Below, one piece after another: positions 37,050 to 46,500 of a DNA stretch of 64,000 nt (position 1 is its first letter; each line of letters begins with the position of its first letter). Both the position numbers and the translations under genes were made by a program. The notes below the pieces were generated by a model. The model did not search any database and was not told the origin of the DNA. It worked only from the letters and a program-made list of their open reading frames with translations. Source of the DNA: Rhea pennata (taxonomy: Eukaryota > Chordata > Aves > Rheiformes > Rheidae); the NCBI RefSeq assembly GCF_028389875.1, contig NC_084672.1, positions 4,377,501 to 4,441,500 of the forward strand, in the 5' to 3' direction.

Positions 37050-37083
<34 letters not shown>

Positions 37084-37131
37084 TGGCAACAAGAAACCTT
37101 AAAAGAGCTGTTGGGGGGGGGGGGGGGGGGG
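37050..37131. repeat. A30 and G19 homopolymers 33 bases apart
   Basis: A30 at 37050-37079 and G19 at 37113-37131, both on the plus strand, near the presumed LYSMD4 3' end. The A run might be an old poly(A) insertion scar, but no retroposon body is recognisable upstream. Confidence 0.9.
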
Positions 37132-37213
37132 ATACATTTCTTCTGTGAAGGAAAAGCAGCCCTCTTTCTTTGTTCTGTGGGAGGTTGTTACATTTTTAAT
37201 TAAAGCAAAATGA

Positions 37214-37219
37214 AATAAA
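37214..37219 (+). promoter_or_regulatory. Candidate distal LYSMD4 poly(A) signal
   Basis: AATAAA with a GT-rich element about 30-50 bases downstream, the usual arrangement for cleavage and polyadenylation. Confidence 0.45.
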
Positions 37220-37411
37220 AGCACAACAAGCGCTACCCACCCTACCCTGTGTTTGTCTCTGTTACCATGTTATATTTTACAGCTGCATAGCAGTCCTTAA
37301 AAAGATCAGTGTCCTACAACAGCTCAACTTGGCCCTAGAAGAGCAAGAACATTTTCTGTAGCGGGTTTGTGTCTCACCACACACAGAGTTCTCCTGCCGT
37401 GGGAAGCGGGG

Positions 37412-37440
37412 CTGGTGGTGGTGGTGGTGGTGGTGGTGGG
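37412..37440. repeat. (TGG)n microsatellite
   Basis: About nine TGG units at the left edge of a CpG-rich patch located between the 3' ends of LYSMD4 and MEF2A. Confidence 0.9.
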
Positions 37441-37605
37441 TCTAGTTCCTTATTTCTAGTCGCAGCCGCCTCGCCGGGCACCAGGCTTCGGCGCTGCCGG
37501 GGGACGTGGTGTCGGGAACAGCAGCGCCAGGAGCTGAGGGGCAGAGGATGAACCTCCAGAGGCAGCAAGGAGAACCGCGAAGGCTGGTCCTGGAGGGGGC
37601 AGGGG
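37441..37605 (+). other. Possible unannotated exon between LYSMD4 and MEF2A
   Basis: A CpG-rich stretch ends in a near-perfect donor, GGG|GTAAGT, at 37605/37606. An ATG at 37548 opens a frame that reaches the donor. It lies between two converging genes, where no promoter is expected. It could be the first exon of an unannotated plus-strand transcript running antisense into the MEF2A 3'UTR. There is no protein similarity to support it, so this is only a candidate. Confidence 0.2.
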
Positions 37606-37964
37606 GTAAGTACCTGCCTTCTGCTCAGGTTTTCGCTAAGTTTTTGTAAGTGTTTTGTGATCGGCTTTTATAGCTTTGCCTCAATTCTCATGTCTGAATA
37701 TTGTAATTACACATTAAAAAAAAAAAAAAAAATCTTGGTTAAACAGAAGCAATGTGTCTTTTAAAAGATACTCTTTAGAGCCAGTCTTTAAGTAAGTATT
37801 ATTTCAGGTACCAGCAGGGAGGGAAGAGGACAGACCAAACAGAAGAACAGTATGCTCTGCAAATACGACCGAGTCTAGAGTACACAGTAAAAGCCAGTAT
37901 CTTTACTTTAGTGAATGCAGGATACAAATATTTTACAACAACCTCTAGCATTTTCTTAACCATT

Positions 37965-40900
37965 TGATAAAAAGTTCACTAGAATATTTATTGTATATTG
38001 AAGAAAAACAACACATTCAGGGAAAAAAATTGAGATTAACTTATTTTTTTCTTAAAAGATTCATCTCAAGGATGGCAACAAAGTCCAGCTTGTGCCGCCA
38101 AACGGCTTATCATCATTAAACCGTGAACAGCTTCTTTGTGAACTGTTGACTACAAACATTTACCAAATACATAAATCTCTTTTAAAAAAGCCATTTTAAA
38201 TATAGCAAAGCAGTGTTCTCTTGCACAGCAAAGTGAAGAAAGTTTCTACTAAGATTTAAATGTTTACATTTGTTAAGTCTTTCTTTCACATTCTAATTAA
38301 ACTTCTTCCCATGATCAATTGTTAGGAGTCATTTTGTTCCTTATTTACTATGTATTTCTTGTGCGCACAGTAATTTGTACGTTTCTGATGCATTAGTGTC
38401 CTTTAAGTAAAAGGAAAGGCTAAAGCATTTTTCTCTGACGAATCCCTGATTACATACGTACTCTTAAATACTATCTGTGAGAGCTCAAAGATGGAGAGGT
38501 GATTTGTCACATTGGAAGATGAAAACCTTATGTCATTCAGACTTGAATGGGTTCAAACTAGAATTGGATCCACCTGCAACTTCATTCAGTATACTTACTT
38601 TAAAAAAAAGCATTCTTTTAACTGTTGAAATATCTGTGCTATGTCTTTTATTTTTTTTGTACAAAACACTTTTTTACAGTTTTTAAAAAAGTATGTTTCA
38701 AAGTTAGCTCTGCGTGTTATTAAAAATCAGAATTCCCATTTATTTAATGGCAAGAGATTTTCCCACAGGCAGGGGAGGGCGTCCTAAAGACTTAGTCTGT
38801 TAGAGGGTTTGGGGCAACATGTTAACAGTCTCAGTATCAATTCTTAAGAACGGATTTTTTTTTTGAACTAGTTGGTGCAATTTCATTATAAATGCTAACC
38901 TTTAACTTTTTTCTTTAAGAAAACAGTAATAGTACTGTTTAAAAACCTGCATAGAAATAAAGACTATTGTGATACAGTCAGCAAAGCCATCTTATAAGGC
39001 ACACAAGAAAATAGACAGTAAATGTGAATGCAGAACTCCCACTCAGATGTACAGCAAAGTTCATATATGTGCATAATAATGAAAAAAATCACATAGCTTT
39101 TCAAAGCATTAAAAGGTTCTCTGAAGTGGTAAGTAAGTGAATTAAATCACTTTGGAATAGAGTTGGCATTAGCAAAAAAAAGAGACCGATTTCCTCTGTA
39201 GGGTTTTGTAAACTAGTAGCTAACACTGGCATAATGCAGAATGATTTGCAGCGCTAACAGTGTCTGAAACAAACAGGAACCCGTAAGTTTTAAAGCTGCT
39301 GTGACAACAGTCTGGTTTGCAGTCTGTCTGCAGTGACTTAGTTTTTCAGTCACATCTTAAGCAAGCAGCTGAGGCGAGAGCTGGCTGCACTGGGTTTCCA
39401 TTTCTAACACTTCAGTATCAAGTAAGTTTTTTTTTTTTTAAATTATTATAAGGTAAAAAAAAATCTAAAAGCCCAAGCAAAAATTATTAAACAGCAGGGA
39501 TAACCTTAAAGGGCTTTGGGTGAAAAAAAAACAGCACTGTGTTTTTTTTTTTTTTTCCCCCAAAATTAGAGCTACCAGCAGTAAGATCTGTATCTTTTCA
39601 GTGTGGTTCCCAGCAGGAAGGAATAGTTCACATGTGCAGGAGGATGAGAGACAGAGCAAGGATCTGAAAACATTAGATTTCTACAAGGTAAGAACACTTG
39701 CTAATACAAAACCGGTTACACCAAGGGAGGTTGGTGTAACCTCGTATACCAAGGTTTGGGGTTCTCAGCCACTCGCTGCACAAAGCCAGCTCTCAGCCGC
39801 TCGCAGGGCAGGCAGCATCAGCGTGACACGACACCGCCGCCAGCGGCCCTTGCAGCCGGCTGCGACGCAGCCACGTTGCGCAAGCCCCACGGACGGAAAC
39901 GTCCTGCTAGCGCAGAAACCAACGAACAGGCCGAGAACGTTCGCTAGCTGGGTTTTGTAACACGACGGGCCTCAGGCCTCCTTGCTCTTTTTCAAGGAAG
40001 TAGCAAAGAGGAACAACCTAGTTCTGAGGCTGAGGTTTTATCCCAAACCACTTACCACTTAAAAAAACCCTTTTGTGCTCATCTGATATGTGTTATCTCC
40101 CTATCATGAGAAAGCAAGTCAAGTTTTTCCGCTTTTTTTTTCCTCCTCAAAAGAGGCAGTTTTAAAATGATGCCTTAAAATGTGTTGTAACAGATTTTTA
40201 GTATTTATGCAGGATGAACTTAACACCAGATTTTTTTTTTTGCCACTTTGCTATTTATATACATATATATAAAATGTATAATGAAGCTTAACCATACAGC
40301 ACAGAGATTACAATTTAACGGCACACATTCACCACCAGTGAGGGGGACAACCCCTTTATACACCCTCTGAAAAATCTGGATAATAATATTAATAATAATT
40401 AAAATCCAAAGAAAGTACAGTATATTTAACAAAATAGTAAATATTAAACAGTGAATACTCTACTTAATAAGGACCTCGCCTTTTTTCAAGTTGGCGTCAA
40501 TCCACAAAAATATACTTTTTAATCTGGTGAACGTACAATACATAGGTACTTACACCAAAGGTGATAATATATTTAAGATGCTATATACACAAAGAGTTTG
40601 GCTCAAATTTAAATTTACATATAAGTGTTCATGGCTTATTTTTCCCCCAAGGTTCCGCCTGCAAGTTTTTCCTTTTCATCTTTGAAAGCAAAAACTAGAA
40701 AGTCAAAATAAGATAAAACTATACTCTACAAAAAAGCTACAACATACAGCTTTGGCTTATATAAATAATTCATAGCAGAATGTGTTCAAAAGTACTGTAT
40801 ATAACTTTATATATAGTCTTCAATTCATTAGGGTATTGTTTTAATATAAAATATACATGAGCTAAAATCAGTTTCTATATTTTTCAAAGGTATGAACGTA

Positions 40901-41668
40901 AAAAGAAATTTGTCAAACATATTCCAATTATAACTTAATATATTAATTTTATTTTGTTAATGTTCTATCTTCTAGGCTAATATTTTCTGAATAGTTCATG
41001 CGAGTTCTCTATGTCTCTCTTTCACTTTTATTAAAAAAATCACTTCTTTGACCCAATACATTTTTTTTTTTTTGCACGTGCAAAACAAGATTTTGTTTTG
41101 TGTTTTTTATAGCATCAGCCCTTCTCCATGCACCCTCTGCAATAGAGACCCATGCCAGGTTGGGTAATATAAAGGTCATTTTATGTACAGTATTGCTTTC
41201 TTCTTCCTGCTTTTCTACTGCTCTGCTGCTACAAAGCATTATTTCTTAACTACAAGTAACCATACAGCTTTAATAAAACACACAGGGACATTACTACAGG
41301 CGAGCCCTCTTGGTTTCTGCAATCTAGTGTGGTAGGATTATAATACGGGTACAACGTTTCTTTGCAAAACAGGTTATATTATTAAAACAACAAGTCCAGG
41401 TAAGTGCCAGACTAGATCAATACCTATAGGATTGTTCTGTTACATTTTTACCATGGGACATCTGCAGCTATACAAGAAGTTTGTAATAAGTGCCTGATGA
41501 TTTTGTGTATGCTACACACACTAGCACATATATATGCATGTTAAGATATATATATGCATGTATGTATATACATATAAATATACTTATTTCACGTCCTTAT
41601 TTATAAATTTAGATATGTCAGGACAGTTCGTTTTGAAAACACAAAACTGAAGAGGCAGCACTGCAAGT
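37965..41668 (-). other. MEF2A: MEF2A 3' untranslated region (approximate)
   Basis: About 3.7 kb of AT-rich sequence follows the MEF2A stop on the minus strand, which fits the long 3'UTR known for MEF2 genes. The proposed end uses the AATAAA at 37992-37987. An unusual CpG-rich patch lies at about 39760-39960. If transcription instead runs to the AATAAA at 36136-36131, it would overlap LYSMD4. No coding potential is recognised. Confidence 0.55.
37987..37992 (-). promoter_or_regulatory. Candidate MEF2A poly(A) signal
   Basis: AATAAA on the minus strand (tttatt on plus). A GT-rich element (GGTTGTTGTAAA) follows about 40 bases downstream on that strand. Confidence 0.45.
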
Positions 41669-42059
41669 TTATGTCACCCATGTGTCCATCCTCATTCGTT
41701 TTACTGATGGACTCTCTCTATCTTCTGAATTTGGTGGCCTTCCCAGCACAACAGGTGAATGGAAATCACTTCTGGGGTCTTCCCGATCACTGCCGTCGTA
41801 GGAACTGCTGGAGCTGCTGAGGCTGTCGACAGGAGAGCGACCCATCTCCTGCCGTGACTGCTGCTGCTGCTGCTGCGGCGGCGGTGGTGGTGGTTGCTGC
41901 TGCTGCGGTGGCGGCGGCGGCTGCTGCTGCTGCTGTTGTTGTGGGAACCCGGAGGGAGTTACACGGTCCCGGGGAGGTGAAATTGGTTCAGATTTTATGT
42001 TGATGTTTTGGTTGGTATTAATGGATAAATTTGAACCCTGAGATAGCTGGCTGCCGCTA
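41669..42059 (-). CDS. MEF2A: MEF2A last coding exon (regulatory C-terminus)
   Basis: Minus-strand exon from a TTTTTCACAG acceptor to TAA (plus 41671-41669). Its first base completes a split Val codon. It encodes [18 protein letters not shown], then the IKSEPIS core (41998-41978), a 28-residue Gln/Pro tract and the typical end ([15 protein letters not shown], then [19 protein letters not shown] and TWVT). The lysine in IKSEP and the serine in PISPP correspond to the known MEF2A sumoylation/acetylation switch (K403/S408 in human numbering). KRMRM is the nuclear localisation signal. MEF2A is a MADS-box transcription factor of muscle, neurons and vessels; this exon belongs to its activation and regulatory region. 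The gene identity is secure. Confidence 0.96.
41858..41941 (-). repeat. MEF2A polyglutamine/polyproline coding tract
   Basis: An in-frame trinucleotide array on the minus strand encodes Q7-P5-Q4-P6-Q6 (28 codons). It is mostly CAG and CCG/CCA with a few CAA interruptions. The homologous human MEF2A tract is length-polymorphic. Confidence 0.95.
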
Positions 42060-42570
42060 CTGTGAAAAAGAAAACCAAGGGAAAAAATAAGAAAACAACA
42101 GGAGAAAGGGGAAAAAAAAGTGACAATTCATGTGTCTATATGACGGTTTAGTCTTCCAGCTCCACACCCTCAAAATGAGTATGTAAATAAATGCAACTTA
42201 CTTCAGCAAGGAAACAAAGCTGAAAAAGCATCAATTAAAGGTCTGAATTGTATTTATAAAACAAGCAGAAATATTTTGTATTTCCAAACATTTAAGATAG
42301 TCATGGAGGCATCTTCTTTGTAAGAAGATGGGTCTGAAAGGATGCAGCTTGTTGGACCAAGTAGAACTGAATTTCAAACAGGATTAAAAAAAACCCATCA
42401 TTACTCCTGCAACAAACAAGCAAACTTGAAAGGCATTGCACACAGGGTAACAGAAATGAAATTAAAGTGCTAGTGTGCTGAGTATTTCACAGCGAAGATT
42501 ATTCGACTTAGTCAAAGTGACAGAAGCTCCCACCTGCATGTAAGACCATAGTAATATCAAATTTACTTAC
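42060..42570 (-). other. MEF2A: MEF2A last intron
   Basis: A short 511-base intron from GTAAGT (donor at plus 42570-42565) to the acceptor at 42061-42060. It is AT-rich, with no other feature seen. Confidence 0.9.
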
Positions 42571-42697
42571 ACAAGAGAGCTGAGGGCTGCTGGACCTAGA
42601 TGATGCTGCTGCCAGGCAGATACCTGCCCTAAAGATAGCATTCCTGGGGAGTTAAATCCCTGTAAGGCAGACAAGTCTGCACTAGTCAAGGAGTAAT
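42571..42697 (-). CDS. MEF2A: MEF2A activation-domain exon (127 nt, penultimate)
   Basis: The minus-strand exon is preceded by TTTTCCCTCTCAG and followed by GT|GTAAGT. It starts with AT, completing an Asp codon, and ends with GT, the first two bases of a Val codon. It encodes [20 protein letters not shown], then [15 protein letters not shown] and AALSSL. This is the conserved transactivation segment of MEF2A; the single visible difference from my recollection of the mammalian protein is HHLGP for HHLGQ. Phase matches both neighbours. The protein works in the nucleus as a dimeric activator on CTA(A/T)4TAG elements. Confidence 0.96.
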
Positions 42698-42734
42698 CTG
42701 AGAGGGAAAAAACAAAGAAAATAGTTAATACATT

Positions 42735-42920
42735 TTCTTATACATATCCACATATATAGAAATTTAAATACATCTGTATAAGTATATACAACTATATATA
42801 GTTATATATGTAAATATAGTTAAATATATAGTTGTATACACTTACATATACACATGTATTTAAATTTGTATGTACATATGTATATAATATATACACATAC
42901 TTTTGTATGTATGTATACAA
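42735..42920. repeat. TATA/TACA-rich low-complexity stretch
   Basis: Degenerate runs of TATA, TACA and TATG steps without a clean repeat unit, close to the splice acceptor of the 127-nt exon. Confidence 0.7.
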
Positions 42921-43446
42921 GCACAAATATAAAAGCTTCCTGCTCCAATCAAATAGCAAGTGTCCCAAAGGCATCTAAAGATAAAAAAAAAAGCTTTTAG
43001 TCTGTGAACAGCCTTAATAACTTCATGAGGATCTTAACAGGACAGCAGTTGCCAAATACCGTATTTATTTTCTGCCTTTGATTGATTACTGCTTGCTGCT
43101 GTCTCTATGGCTTATTTTAAACCCATGGGTACAGCACAGTTATGCACATTATCTAGTATGTCTTACACCAAGCAAAGTATTTCCAGTTCCTGAAGATTTG
43201 AGTCTGTCTGGAGATTTCAAAATAAAACAAAAAAGGAAGAATTAATACAAGTCATTAAAAGACAAGGGTGTTTCTTGCTTTGAACTTAAAGACAGCCTGG
43301 CTCTGGTTCAGTTCTAAATAAAACATACAATCCAGACGGGAGGCAGTGGCTAGTCAGGCAATCAGAACACACAGACCTTTTGGCCGGCTCATCGGTTACA
43401 AAGCACTCACAGTCCTACAAGCTCCAACCAACCCAAAACGCTGCTA

Positions 43447-43515
43447 TTTGCCTGGCTCCCCAGGCAAAGGGACCGTGAACGGTAGGGACGGATGCACCCG
43501 CCGCTGCAGGCGGCG
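43447..43515. repeat. Two GC-rich inverted repeats in a MEF2A intron
   Basis: TTTGCCTGG and CCAGGCAAA form a perfect 9-bp stem with a 4-base loop (43447-43468). CGCCGC and GCGGCG form a second perfect stem (43499-43515). Both lie in a CpG-rich island of about 120 bases inside AT-rich intron. Confidence 0.85.
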
Positions 43516-46500
43516 CACAGGGAGCCGGGGATGCTCCTGGCCATGACGGGATGAGCCAAAGTCACTGCAGCGGGAATCCTTATCAACCCACCGCTCATGT
43601 GACTTGTGCAGCCCTACTGCAAAGGATCACGTCCTCCCTCCCTCTCACTAGGGTCCCTCTATGTATGAATAAGCAGTCATCTCTCTATCAAAGCTTTCAT
43701 TAAAAGGAAAAATATCATTATACAGAAATACAATTTAAATGGATACTAGAAAAATAGCACATATTTCTAATCAATAGGCAGTGACTGGCTGTTATTTCTG
43801 GCTGGGCTATAATGCTTAGCTGCTTCTCGCTTTTCATTCACACTTGGGAAGTTATTTTCACATCATCATTATCGCTTATGCTTTTCTTTCAAGTTTTAAA
43901 ACAAAGCTGCAAACACTTCTCTGCTTTTAATTATTTTGTAATAGAGCTTCCAGAAAATAATTTCTGCTCTCTTGAGAACTATTTTACACTGCCAGCAGAT
44001 GAACCAAAAACTCCACTGAAGCTGGTCTTCTACAGAATGTGCTAAAGCATTACCCTAACATGACAAAACCATTATTATTTAAGATTGTTTCTTTTGAGAT
44101 AAATTTTCTAGAACAGCTTCCCCATTCTCCTCCTCCCGCTTGTTTCCTGTGGACAACTTTTAGGCTACTCTTTCATGGCCTATTGAGAAAGCCAATAGGC
44201 TTAATGTGCCACACAGAGATGCAGGTGCACCACTGCAGGGGTCTTCATGAAGACCTTGGGAACCCCAGAGAACTCCCCTGGTAGGTGAAGCTATGTATGC
44301 TGCCTTTTTATTTATCTATTTTCTTTCTCAGTTGATGCCATTTTTATTTAAACTCTGAAAAAAACCTCACTATTTCTGCATGGATACAGAAGGAATTCCT
44401 CCCAAGCTGATCAATCCAAAGCCCTTTTACAAGACAAAAGAAAAGTCCATTTTTTTTTCCTTTTAAAAAGGAAAAAAGCTTCATTCTTCTTTTCTGGAAA
44501 TTCAACCCTCCAATCCTACTTGCACTCAGTAACATTCAGAGCAGCCAGAGCTATGACAAGCTGCAGGGAGGGCAAAGGCCTGAGATTCTGTGCCCATGGG
44601 ATTTCTGTGTTGAGGCAAACGTTTGTAGGAGTTCGGTTCCGTGCGCTGTTTCTTTGCGATTACAGCTTTTATGGTAATGGACAATTCACTTTTGGTGCTT
44701 TAGGTAGAGAGTGGCTGATGGCAGAGGTTAGAAGAGATCCTCTTCCTAACATTACATATACCACTGCACAAGCAGAGCACTGCATTACCGTTCCCGTAAG
44801 TGATAATATATCCGCTGGCAGTAAAAGCAGGATGCCGATTTCTATGCGAGCGGCTTGCTGCAGAACGGAAAAGCCGCACCGGCACAAGAGCGCCTTCGAC
44901 ACGATGGAAACCATTACTGCAGCGTGACCTTAACAGACGGGGAGATGCCTTTGAAATCTATGTCTTTGCAAGCAGCTGACATAAAACCATTAATATAATT
45001 CAGGTGATGGTTAGATATGTTTTGCTCTGCTCAAGTATATAAGTTACTATTTAACTAATCTCTGCTTTTTTGACTACTTAAAAACACGTATAGAAAGCGC
45101 TAGAACAAATACCTCAGTTTCCTCCGGCCCTTCCTCCAGCAACCTGCAGAAAGAGTACTTCTCCAGCCAAACAGATAGACTAGCATCTTCATGCAAGACT
45201 GATATCCAAGATTTTAATCAAGAATCTAAGGGTTAGACCTACCCTTTACATCTCTGAAAAAATCTAACCAATCGCCCCAAAACAATTTAGGTACCTAAGG
45301 TCCGTGAACTGCAAGACTGAAATTGTTACATAAGGGATGCCTTCCCTGACAGTACTGAGGTCTGAACGCCAAATTCCTTTATGCAAGTCCCCTGAAAGGC
45401 TCAGTCCAATAAAAACAAACACTGAAGGCTCAAAGCTCTTCACAAAATACGGCACTATCCAAAGGAGATGTGCTGCCTTTTAAAACCCCGTCCTACTGAT
45501 AACAGAACAGGTCTGCAGTGCAGAATCCAGTTTCGGTGCTTTTTGCTGTTTCCTGAGATTCAGACTGCAGCCCCATTCATCCCAAAAGCCTGCTTTAGCC
45601 ACCAAGTTATTCTGGCTAAGGGACACACACAACACTGCTTCACGGGTCAACGTCACACTGCACCAGAGAATGCAGGGGTTTGCGAGGCGACAGGGCGAAC
45701 AACTCGAGGACTGGTCCCAGCTCAGAAGACCATTTATTTGTTTACTTTAAACAGCTAGCAGGTGCAATAAATAATCTCGGGAGTAAAAATCAAAATGAAA
45801 CAGAGCTTTATATTCAGCAACGTCATAGTTAAGCTCATAATCTGAAACAAGTCACCAAGCACAATTCTTCACTCTGCTCCTTATATCATCATTGCAACTG
45901 TATCTTCTCCTTCATTCACATCTTTAGACTCTTAACTTCCCCCCCCCAAGTAGTGATTATTTGCATAAATGTTTAATAATTTAGTTGAGTATTACTAGAG
46001 TATAAATATTTACTATTACTGATGACTAAACAGTCCCTCTCAAAATGCAAACCTCGGGCGTGCCAAGGACTGTTTGGAGAAGTGCTGCTGAGGTAAACCA
46101 GTGCACAAAATTACTGAAAGGGAATAAATATCAGTTAATGAACACATTAATAGAGTTGGAGGTAGGGGAAAGGCAGACCAAGAGATTTGAATTTGTTTAG
46201 GAGGAGAATGGCTACAAATATAAACCAATAACTATATGAAGTCATAAAGAATAAGTAAAGCGTTTCAAAGCTATGAAATGGAGCGAAATGTATATAATAT
46301 CAAGTCTTCTTGTTGGGAAAAAGGATTGCAAGTGGATGGCATACTTTATCTTACTCATCTGTCAGAATTACAGATTCTTGATGGCTTCTTTCCTTGGAAA
46401 GGCTCAAACAAATCTGTAAAACACACTGAAGTTCTCACTCAGGTTCTAGCCATTTTCTAGAGAACCCCAAAGATTTCTGGACATGTCCTGGCCTATGCAC

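Larger units (their letters stand above)
34843..37240 (+). other. LYSMD4: LYSMD4 3' untranslated region (approximate)
   Basis: Non-coding sequence follows the stop. Candidate poly(A) signals are ATTAAA at 35963-35968 and AATAAA at 37214-37219; the latter has a GT-rich downstream element (TGTGTTTGTCTCTGTT). From about 36480 the composition becomes GC-rich and contains a G15 run (36505-36519), so the UTR may end earlier, near 35990. The end is inferred. Confidence 0.45.

Noticed and set aside
39520-39960. Frame of 146 codons on plus, antisense to the MEF2A 3'UTR
   Set aside because: Starts in a homopolymer, lacks a known domain, and owes its length to the CpG-rich patch; reported only as a composition anomaly.
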